Source: Nectonema munidae
Lineage: Eukaryota > Nematomorpha > Nectonematoida > Nectonematidae
Assembly (NCBI GenBank): GCA_030549495.1
Contig: JAUIRK010001052.1
Location: forward strand, 1,984,001-2,048,000
DNA: 64,000 bases
Direction: 5' to 3'
Shown: one piece after another, positions 24,385 through 36,300 of the stretch
Position numbering within the stretch: the first letter of the stretch is position 1
Layout of the letters: each line of letters starts with the position of its first letter
Made by a program: the position numbers and the translations under genes
Notes under the pieces: model-generated
The model's database searches: none
What the model was told of the DNA's origin: nothing
What the model saw: only the letters and a program-made list of their open reading frames with translations

Positions 24385-25500
24385 CACCTATATAATTTAA
24401 TGATTCCAACTCCGATTCCAGGGTCAAATCTTTATTGACTCTGACTCCAGATAAAATATAAGTCAAATTATAACAAAGAAAATTAACTTTAAATTAAAGT
24501 ATCTGCACGTTATATTAATTTTAAAATGTGTTTTTCAATTTGAGGGTTACACGAAAAATAATGAAAATTGATTTGACATATTCAAATTATTCCAAAAAAA
24601 TTAGCCCTTAAAAGAAAAAATACTTTCTCTTACCTAATTGTAAATTTCTAAAATGATTAAAACTTGGCAATAAATTATTAAAAAAAACCCAGAAATTAAT
24701 GCATAAAATGCTTTGAAATCGTTTTTGAAAAAAGAATGGCATCAATGAGATCTTTCATTGTAGCTCTAAAAATAATTTAGGAAAAAAATCTTTCGACACT
24801 AACTTGTGTAGGAGGGAACAGCATTTGCAACAAGAGCGGCTTGCTTAACAATTTTAGGATATTTACTGATTGCATTTTTAAAATAGATTATATACAATAA
24901 TTTTTTTAGTGATTTTAAAAGTCAAGTTAAAATTTACTTTTAAAACTACAACTAGTAGTTTCAAGACAACGTTTCTTCAATTTTTTCTATTGCGTATTAA
25001 GAATCTTTTCAAAGTCATCTTTAACGTCAGAGTTTAAGCTAGATAAAACACTAAAGTTTTTTTTCATAAACGTCTTCTGTATTTTGATCTTTTCAATTCT
25101 AAAGCCTCATATAAAGCACTTCTAGCGCTTTTACCTTGATAATAATCATAAACACTAGCAAGAAGGATATCGTTTTCCATCTAGCATTTTCTCTTTTTTC
25201 CATTGATCTTTTAATTTCTTCTGCATTATACAATCTTTTTGAGATAATTCAAGCGCTTCATATCCTTTAATAAATATCTGTCGTTTGGGATCTTCAAGAA
25301 GCATTGATTTTTACTGCGTTAATACCAAATTCTATTGAGTGATTTATTGAAGCTTGGCAGTATTCACGCCCATCAATATAAGTCAAATTAAAATAGTTGA
25401 CTAAGCTATATAAATGTTCCAAAATTTCTTATACGCAAAAATGTTTGTGTTAAACTATGCGTAAGTAGTTTGATGTTTGTTCGAAACCAAGACGTTTTGG
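24385..25500 (-). mobile_element. hAT transposase fossil, C-terminal half
   Basis: The minus strand carries the hAT dimerisation signature PPTQVSVERFFS (about 24830-24790), preceded by a long decayed stretch with LYEALELKRSKYRRRL and similar segments up to about 25500. The block near 24380-24440 contains GTCGGGGAGTC and GGAGTTGGAATC-type sequence, similar in style to hAT ends and to CCCCGACTCTAACTCCG at 1065. Many breaks; no intact frame over 100 codons. Confidence 0.6.
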
Positions 25501-27337
25501 CATCGACGCCGATGAGTTAACTAAATTATCTTTGCTCCAATCGGGTATACGAAATACATATATTTAATACAAATACTTGTCTTTTGATAGGGGTTCTGAA
25601 AAAATAAAAAAACTGAAATTCAGAGATTGAAATATTTTCGAAAATATCACTCAACTGTAAGAACTACATAGCTTCAGTGATAAGAAAATCACAGGAATAG
25701 CTACTTAGTTAGTGATTAAATTCTTCGTTACCCAACTCAGATAGCCATTTACTAGTTTAGATGTTTAGTAATCATTTAGTTTGCTAACTGGGCAGTAAGA
25801 ATTAAGTTTTGAAAAGTTGACAATATTTTCACTTTCCTTAAAATTTTTGTAAAAAAAACTTCGTACAAATAATTTCATTATCATGTAATTTATACCGTAT
25901 AACGTAGGTAATGGAATCGTTTAAGGTTTGTAGCAAATTTTCTTCCATTTTAAATTTCTATTATTTAAATTCGCAAATTCATACTGTCAATTCCTAGACC
26001 CAAGTTCTAAATGTATTTACTAAACAAATGTGTGTATGTAGCAATAATATGAAGATTATATAAGTTGATTCTTTGTCTTTATGTCAGCAATCTAGTTTAG
26101 TGGTAACTTTTCTTTGCTAAAAATGTTAACATTTATAAATGTAATTTTAAGCGATAAAAAGTATCTCAGTACAGAGTAATCAATCCACCTAACCGATTCA
26201 TTTGATATGAGCCAGTCCTGTTGATAGTTGATGAGATAAGGGGTTGACATAAATCTTTTAGCTCTTAATGAATATTGTATCTGATCGCGGGGTTGTCGAA
26301 TAATCAACGTAAAAAAATATAAATCTATATTTTTCAAATTTTAAAGAGAAGACAATAATATTATGATTGGACTTGATTTAATTGATTTTAAATATGAGGA
26401 ATTAGAATTTTTATTGCAAAAATGATGTTGTATGTTGATAACAGCAAAATCAAAAGAAAACATTTTTTAACAACAAATTATTAAAATGGAAAAACAAAAT
26501 TTTTTTCTCTACGATGAGCTAATCTCAAATAATTGATCAGGGTTTGAATTTTTAGCAAAATATAGTTTTCAAACTAGGTTCAAAGAGCATAACTCAGAAA
26601 CAATGACCACACTTTCATATCTATCTTCAAAGAATACTGAATTTTTCCAATACCAAAGATTGGAACCTTACATAGTACATTTGTTAGAGGATAATCTTTG
26701 ACAAATAAAATCTGAATTAAAAGTTGGAGCGAAGTATTTGAAGAAAAATATCCAAAAAAAAAAGTAATATTTATTTCAGCCTGAAGAAGCCTTCTTAAAT
26801 GTTTTTAAGCTTTACGAAGATTTTTAGAGGCTTTTTAAATAATATTTATCTTATATTTTTTGATGAAAAATTTTTAACAATTGGGTCATAGAATTATCAC
26901 ACACCTTAGTAGATCTATGTTGCCTTCTAGAAGAAATAACTTAATATTTCTTTCATTTATGAAAGAGTATAATTTTTATTTGGTGAACTAACTTTTCGTG
27001 TAACAAGAGAAAATCAGCTTGTTATATTCTCAAAAAAGAAATAATTATTTATGCGTTTAACACAAATTCGTCACTCAAACTGTCAAGTGTTTCATTATTC
27101 CTAATAAATAATGGATACGATAGCTATAGGAGACACTAATTTCATTATCAATGATTAAAAAGTGAAGAAGGAAATATAAATAAAGTTTACAAGTAATTTC
27201 AAGTTCCTTTTTAATTAGACTAAACAACCCAACTGAGCTGCCTAACGCGACTGACTATTCGCACACTTTTTCATAATTATTTATTATTATTAATTGAATA
27301 TAATGAAAGTGATTGATTTATTGAAAATCGATTATTT
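25501..27337. other. AT-rich intergenic sequence downstream of NAT9
   Basis: No recognised feature. The 81-codon minus frame at 26092-26337 has no family resemblance and is taken as chance. Confidence 0.5.
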
Positions 27338-30300
27338 TTATTTGGAAAGAATGAGAGTTTTTGAAAGCAGGTGGTAATAAATAATATCCCATTTTATTGC
27401 ATCCAGCAAATTTTGATGACTTTCATTATTGATAGGCCATTGCAAGCACACTTCATCAAAAGGCGTTCTTTCCTCTAACTGCACGAAAAAGTAAATTAAA
27501 AACAATTTAAAAAAAAAAGTAAAGCTCACAGTTGTAAAGTGGTTTTTTCGAAAAAAATTTAAACTAGCTTCATTTTTAAAGTGAATTTTCGCAAGGAAGA
27601 TGCGGGCTTGCGGATATATCTTGGAGGTAAGTGCGTACACGATGAGGAGGCGCAGAGCTTCCTTTCCGAATCCCGATCTTCTTGTATGGACTTGGGCAAT
27701 CATCAGGCTGAGTTCATAAGCGAAGGTGTTTTCACGCCTCACTTTAAAGATGTTGATATCGCCTATCATCGAAGCTACTTCATCGCCACCTTGCAGATAT
27801 GCACTCTTATCGAGGATTATAAATGTACATTCTAGACAAATAAGTACGCATACTTTCAGGAGTGTTTTAAAATGCAATCCTTTAATTTGGCCTATATTAT
27901 TTCCTATATAGGGATATCACTTAGAAATAATTAGCAGGAAGGGGAGCCGCTCAAAGGAGTGTCAAACTAAATGAGTTACATGACAAAAGAACGAGCAATC
28001 AATAGTGAGACAAAATGGCAGAAAATAAGAGTGTCATGATAAAAGGCTGACAAAAATGGCAAATGTCAACAGAGTGACAATACAAAACATTAATAAAAAT
28101 AACTTAATATTTTTACAAGGTCCATATTAGGGCCATTGTTTTTAATAATTTTTATAATACAAAACATTAATAAAAATAACTTAATATTTTTACAAGGTCC
28201 ATATTAGGGCCATTGTTTTTAATAATTTTTATTGATGAAATTTATACATGCAATTCTAAATTTCATTTCCAAATCTATGCTGAAGTTGTGTCCATTTTTG
28301 ATATATTCTTAATGTTTACATTTTAACGATACTTCTGGCATCTCAGATAACATTTAGTCAGTATATGACTGGTGCTTACTTATGACTTGTCTATAAATTT
28401 CTCAAAAACTAAAGGAATGTTTTTTTCAAAACACAACGTTGATTTAAATATCTTTGAAAAAGGATTTCATTTTGAATTTTTAAAAAGTTCCAATCTGCTT
28501 GAATTTTCGCATTAAAAATCCTTCAACAAGGGTAAAAAATATAAATAAAATTATATATATAAAATTTTCACGCCTGTGGAAGGATGTTTAATGCAAAATT
28601 TTGCGAGCATATTATTTTCAGATAATAAATTATTTGGTGGTGTCATATTTAATAACATGTAAGCCAGTGTAAAAGTCGAACCCAAAATTCAAGAACAAAA
28701 TGTGCAATTTAATATAGTTGACTGTATAGGTCGTCCCGAGTTCTAAAAAAGTAAGTTATACTGGCAATTATCATATAATTTACTTTTAAAATCAAATTAA
28801 ATGTTGTGTATATCTGGGTTTACATGACACAAAAATAAATGCATTAAAAAAAAATATATTTTATTTACAAAAAATAGAGTCCTCAAAATTTGTATAGTTT
28901 TTGATAAAAATTAAAGCTGAGGTGTATGAGTCGAGGGTTATTTTTAAACACAAATTAAGTTGCTAAAATATCGAATTGTATACCGGCATATACGGTATAT
29001 GCAGTTAATAAATTGGAAATGTTGGTCGAAGATCAGCATTTTCTATCCTTTCTGCCCTAAATTTTCAAAAAAGTGCTTTCTTGGCACTTCTTTCAACACG
29101 TGAATTTCCGAGTGCAACCCATAGGGAATTGAAACACACACACTTATGCAGTTAATGTTTATTGATGCTAAACGTATTTCTCCTTTTTAAAAATCAAACA
29201 AAAATGAATAATTAGATTTGAAGCAAAGAAAAAAAAATCATTTATGATTATAAAAATATTTTATGCATTTCACCAGATGAATTTTAAACCACATTTTTTA
29301 TGGCACTGTCCTTTGAAAAAGAAGCAGCCGAAATCTAACTTTAATTGAATTGAAATCAAAGAAGGATAAGCTCTAATCTTATTGTGCCAACTGTAAAAGT
29401 TATGAATTTGAAAAGTAATACCATATATTTTAAAATAGGTTCGACTCTGATGATGTTTGCGAGTATGTGAAAAAACAATGGACTTTAAGTGATGAAGAAA
29501 AATATCTTTTAAATAGAAAATGGTCTGTTCCCGAAGATTTTGTTTTTCCTAAAACACAGATAGGTGAAAAGCGAAGGTCTTTTCAGCTTTCTTGGCTGAA
29601 AAAATTTCCAAAACTGGTTTACAGTTTTCGGGAAGATGCTGCTCATTGTATTTGTTGTGTTATGTTTCCTGTAAATGAAAGACGAGGTAAGCTTGTGACA
29701 CAGCCTTTTCGTAATTGGAAAAAGGCTTTAGACGTCTTTACTTCTCATTATACTCCAAGTAAAGTTAAGCATAATAGCAAAGACGGTGGAACTGGGTATC
29801 AAGCGCACATGAACTCTCAAATTTGCTCTGAACAATTTGTCTGCGTTTACAAAAACAACACGCCAATAACTGCAAGGATAAATACTGCTATCGAATCAAG
29901 TGTTCAAGTTTTAAAATCGATTATTAAAACTGTGCTCTTTTGTGCAAGACAGAATATAGCGCTACGAGAAAAGTTTGATTTTTCGAATCATTTGAATTCA
30001 GCTGAAACCAACTGTGGAAATTTTTAGGCTTTACTCGAATTTAGAATTGATGCTGGAGATAGTGTTTTAAAAGATTATTTTGAAAATGCTGGAAAAAACG
30101 CAACTTATAGATCTTCGGTTGTTCAAAATGAATTAATTGAAATAATGGGTAAAATTGTTGAGAAGAAGATTGTTGATGAAATTAAAGAAGGACCATACTT
30201 TTACTGCATAACAGCTGATGAAGTTAGAGATGTGTCAAACAGAGAGCAATTGGCAATTTATTTTCGCTTTTTGGACAGAAATGGTAAAATGTGATTGTAT

Positions 30301-33300
30301 TTTAGCTATGGAAATTTTATGTGATCAAAATCTTTTTTTATTTAAAGATAATATCAGAGAAGAGTTTCTCAAGTTTGTTGATGTCAGTTCAGACACAAGA
30401 GGTGAAGCTATTTCAAATATTTTACTGGACGTAGTTAAGGCTTAGATCCAACAAGAATAAGAAGTTAATGTTACGATGGAGCTGATATAAACCAATTTTG
30501 CTTACAGATAGTAAAATTCAACCATTGAAAAAACTAGGAATGCTCTAAAAATGTACATTCTAATTATACAGAATACTTTCAATTCTTAGTGTATTTCCTG
30601 TTACTTCATGTGAGTGTGAAAGAAGCATAAGTAAACTCGGACTTGTCAAAACTAAATTAAGAAGTTCTATGAATCAAGAAAGATGTTCAGCTCTTCCACT
30701 GTTAAGCATTCACAGAAATATATCAATTGATGAAAATGAGGTTGTTTTGGAATTTAGAAGAAAACACCCTAGAAGAATGTTTTTAAAAAATATTTTAGCT
30801 GATTGTGAATAGCGTCAATAAAAAAGCTTTAAATTTTTCTTTCAACTTATGCCTCCCTCCATAAAAAAATTTCTGGATACGCTCCTGATATATATATATA
30901 TAATAACTACAATTAATATTTAAAAATAAATGTTTTATGCACCTATATAAAAACATATGTATAAAGTATATTTTACAAAAAAAACAAAAAATTGTACATC
31001 TTGAAGCAATATGTGATTTTCTAAAAATGAAAACTTAGCCCCTATATATTTTTACTTAAGAAAAAAACGAAATAGAATGATAGATGATTCGAGAGGTGTT
31101 GGCAGATAATGGATAATTTCCGATTTCATTATTCAAGATATAGCTGGAACTCGTGAACTCATTTATGCCGAATCGCATTGAATTTGCCTGATCCAAAATT
31201 AAAAGAAAGACAAAAAGTTTCTTAAGCAATCAAAGTAAAAATGGAGTTGATCTTATCCTAATTTTTGAGCTATGAAAGCAATTTCGGAAAATGATTGCCA
31301 GAACTAGTTTATTTAAGTTACAAGAAATATACAAAGAGGTTTCATTGGACTCCCATTCAAATAAGAGAAGCCGTTAAAAATCTCTTTAAAATCAATGAAG
31401 ATACTATTTTAAATGAATATATCATTCCTAACTGCAAAAGGTTGAAACGCAAATAAAATGGCTTACATTTCATGGTAAGCGGCAAGTTTGCCCTAGGACA
31501 TTTTGCCTAAGGGACAATTAACGAGTCATTAAACTTTTTTTTAAAGGTTTTGCAATCACAGAAAAAATACATTAGTAATAATTACTAACTAAAATAGTAA
31601 TACGCTTTTCCAAACTAGTAAAGCAAGGTTTTTACTAACTTGTTAGTAAACATTTGTAAAATTTAAAAGTTCAATATTAGTTCCATTGTTGATGGAAAGA
31701 GTGTTGATGCATTAATACGCTATTTGCATTTATTGATGAGTTATTTTATAAATTAAATCGATAATAATGTGTTAATTTTAATCTAATATGTTCAAAATAC
31801 TATGTATCTATCTAAAATTTGATTGTAGACAACTTTTTTGAATTTTTATCATTTTTAGAAACTTGCTTTAGCAAACAGTTTTAATGAATCGTATTGAATA
31901 ATAGTTTAATGTTAAGAAAAATATATCAATATAAGAATATAACTGATTAATAATTATTTGTAGATTAATATTTACAATCATAAAATGAAAATATTTAACA
32001 TATTAGAACAGTTCATTACTGTAAGGGTGAAAATTTATTTGAATATTTTGTCTCTCTCATTTTCTTTTGTTTATATTTTAAATTTTTTCTTTGATGAATA
32101 AATTTTTTTACTTTTTTTGTAAATTAGGTTTCAACTCTGTAAGAGAAATTTGTTTTTTTCAGTAAATTTCTACTTCACTTGATTCAATAGATGCACTTTT
32201 TATATTGCCTTTAAGTATGGTGATATGCGTTGTAAAAAAACGCGAGGTTTGCTCTTTGCTCTGAAGAATGGTTTTAAAAATATTAAATTTATAAAATAAT
32301 TACTCTAAACAAATAATTATTTTTATTCATTAAAAAATATTTATTTGTTTATAAAAATTACTATTTAAATCTATTTTAGTATTTTTTTAAAATCAAACCC
32401 TATTCAAAAAAATTATTATTTTAGTTTTATTAAATCGTAAAAGTTTGGCTCCGAAAAATTTTAATGGAAAATCTGATTATTTTAAAATATAAAACTTAAG
32501 ATTTTTTGGTCTATAGGTCAAATAATGATTTTGGTAATATCAAAACTTCATTATCATGAACTTAATGTTATTTTAGAAAAAAGCGGTACAAATGTTTATT
32601 TTGTAACTTCAAAACCAGACCTTTTTCTCGTGTTATACTTCATATCAAAGAATTACATGGTACAAAAAATTTGAATATAAAGTGTCCATTTGAAAACTGT
32701 AACAAAGATTATTCAAAGATTGACCCGTTTTCACAACATTTTAGGAAAAAGCACAAGTCCTCTAATTCAGCTCAAGCATTATTTAATGCTGATGAAAATG
32801 TTGATGACACTTTTTATCCTTCTGATAGTACTCAAATCTGTGATAAAGTTTATTGCGAAGCTAATTGTAGTAGAGCTGCCCTCCAAAAGTCCATTTCTTC
32901 GTTTATTTTATCTTTGAGAGAGAAAAAATTTGTTTCCGCACAATCAGTTAAATATATTATAGAAAAGTTCATTGAGTTTCTGAACTTTCATGATAATGAA
33001 CTTCTTCAAAGATTTTCATCTATTTTTGATTCGCCTGAAAATAATGATGTTTTAGTAAAAATTAAAGATCTATTCAATAATAACACAAATATTTTCCATG
33101 CTTGTTCTGATGTTAGTTCATCTAGTTTTTTGAATAAATGTATGGAAAATTTTTTTAACTTTGTTTCTCCAGTTGAGTTTAACCTGCAATCTGTATCAAG
33201 TAATTTGAAAAAAACCAAATATCAATACATACCATTGGTTGATACATTGAAGGCGCTATTAACTAATGATGATATTTTTAAATCGATAATTATTGAAAAG

Positions 33301-36300
33301 AAAAAAAATGTTTCTCTTTTATCAGATTATAGCGATGAATCTCTTTTTCACGTACATTCCTTCTTTCAATCAAAAAACGTTCTTCAAATTATTTTATATT
33401 ACAATGATTTCACTATCGCTAACCCCATCGGAAACAAGCTTAAAAAAGTTACTCTTTCTGCTTTTTATATGTTGCTTGGTAATTTACCTCCAAGTAAAAG
33501 ATCTAAACTGCAATCAATGCAACTTCTTTTACTTTGTGAGAGTGAATTAATAAAGACTTTTGGTTTTCAAGAAGTTTTAAGTCCTTTGATAAATGATTTA
33601 AAAACACTTGAAAATGATTTGTTTCATGGAAAATGATTTTTTTACTTCTATTGTTTTAAATCAAAAAATTTCCGCTTTTAAATTTTTGCAAGAAGATGCA
33701 TCTAATAAAACTCTTACATTAAAAATAATAAATAATAAAGTTCGAATTAAGCAAACAGCCGCTCAAGTTGGACTCTTTCCAGATTTCTTCCTCTAATGAT
33801 TGGATTAATTCCTCAAGGAAATTGCATTTGAGATGTTTATTTGAAAATGCTGAAGTTTTTGTTTTTTTATATGTTCTCCTACTTTGGACAGCGCTCATGT
33901 TTTAATAATTCAAGAAATTTTGGAAGATTTTTTCTGTCTTTATAAATTTAATTTTCCTGACATGTATTTGAAGCCAAAGTTTCACTTTCTTTTACACTAT
34001 CCTTATCAAATCTTGAAGTTTCGTCCTATGGTTCATTTAGAGACTATCAGGTTTGGGGGAAAACACCATTACTTCAAACAATTGTTTAAGAGAAGTAAGA
34101 ATAATAAAAACACAGTCAAGTCACAGGCTTTCCATCACCAATACTTGCTCGCATATCAATTATCTTCAAATGATTTTTTTCGGACAAAGAATGTTGCTCT
34201 TCCAAAAAAGTTGACACGAGCTTGAATGAACTTCCTTCTCATCTTCTTATACTGCTTCAGAGTTTTTTCTCAAAGTCTAGTTTTGCCACTTTTTTTTTAA
34301 GTGTTTGGCTTTTCGTGGTGTGAACTATCGAAATGATGATTGTGTGATTACTCCCTCAAGCGATCATTTTGGCTTCACTTTTAATAAGATAATCTTTTCT
34401 TTTGTCGTTGATGATTTTACCCCTATTTTGTTTGCTACAGATAAAAAATAATTGATTTTAACAAACATTTTAATTGCTTTGTTATTGAAAACTTATACAA
34501 TTTTGTCATTGTTAATTACTTTGATCTATCGAATCATGAGTCCTACTGTATATATTCTTTGCCTTCACAAAGAACTTCCGAAGTATTGATTCTTAAACAT
34601 AATATTTTTCTATAGGTTTTATTGTATTTTTATCTAATTTTTTTGTTATTTTTTTTGCGTTTTGTTTTAAATGGTTCTCTTTTATTAAATAAATTTTTTG
34701 CAAATTTGTTAAATGAAAACTATGTTTTATCATTATTTTTTGAAGTAATATAATAATTTTGAATGAAATATTTTAGAATCTATATTAATGAGGAATAATA
34801 GATTTCTAATCATGAATTTTCAATTTTTTAGATCACAAAGTTTTATTGTTGTTAATTTCAAAAATAGCTCTAAAAAGCTACAAATGAATGAGGAATTAAA
34901 TTTAACTTGTTTAACAAACAAGTTGAAAGAGTTCTTGATGATGGACAAAATTTTCATCAAATACTATGACTCAGATGTAAGTGACTATATCGATCTTGAT
35001 TAATCTTCTTTTAATTGTCTGCGTAATGAGAAAGTTATGAAATTGAAAGTGACGGAAATTGAGTCTGCATATTCTGATGATATAGCTTCATTTTCAAGTG
35101 AAGTAATTTTTCGACCTTCAAAAACATAATTCAAGACGAACAGTAATTATTTTTCTTTTTAGTTTTGATTTTGTAATTATATTCGGCTTTCAGACGTAAT
35201 TGGCCAAAAAAAATAGGATTCCAATCGAAAACATTCAAGAAGGTTTGAAGTCAAAGCTTTTAAAGGAGGAAAAGTTAGAAGCTAAAGACAGAAAAAAATT
35301 TCTAGATTGCCTTTATACACATTTTACACAATATTTAAATGGATTGTAATGTGTTTTTCTATGTATTTTCTTTGATAATTTTTTTCCTTTAGGTACTCAA
35401 CTTCTGTCATGTATCTGCAGTTAGTGTATTCCATCTTTGAAAGTTTTCCATACATAAAAAAGAGTCTGGTTTAAGCATTTCATCTGCCAGAGTAAGAGTA
35501 CATTTGCTTTTATTAGTACTTGTTTTTTATGATTTTTTTTAATTTTAATTTTTATATTTGATTTTTTATGATATTTTTTGGAAAGAAAAACTCAAGCAGA
35601 AGTGGCAGAATGAGCGAAAGCACAGGGACAAATTTTTGTCTGACGTAGTTCAATAGAAAAGAAAATTAGATTATCAACAGGGTGTTTCAACTTCTGAAAA
35701 ATATGATCTCATTAATTTTCTCCCTGAAAATTATGTGTTAGAAGATAGTTTAAGCGTTTTAGAACATCAAAAATGGTTGAAAGTTGAATTCAAAAAAACT
35801 GAGAGGAACAACCAGTTGGTTGATCTGAAAATGAATTTAACTTTCGCTAAAAGAAGAAAAGAAATAGTCCTGCAAAAGTTGACAATCGAAGAAATTTAAT
35901 TAGACTATCCTTTTTATTTTCTAAGCTACAAGTACAGTTTAAATTATAACAATTTTTAATTCTTTTTTTCAGATTTTGCTTGAGTTTTCAAGACTAGGTC
36001 CAAAGATTCCAGATGAAAATTTAGAAAAAGTTTTACATGAAAAATTAACCCAATACTATGATGTTTTAAGTTCTATGATTGTCTTAAAAAAAATTCGCTA
36101 CTTATTTCAAAAATAGTTCAAGCTTACGATAAAGAATTGGACAAAAAAAGTATTTTTGTTCTTTGTTTCATCTTTAAATCACATTTTTTATTTATAGACG
36201 TTAGAAAGCTTTTATGTTTGTTTTATATAAGCAAACTTTTTAATGAAAGTTTTGAAGAGATTTTGTTCTTTGAAAAATACTATTTTTACTGTCGGAAACG

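Noticed and set aside
27581-27911. Two plus-strand open frames over the NAT9 exon
   Set aside because: They are antisense shadows of a well-matched exon with correct splice sites.
32690-33550. Overlapping plus and minus frames inside the finger-protein gene
   Set aside because: They are alternative-frame shadows of the 321-codon core frame.
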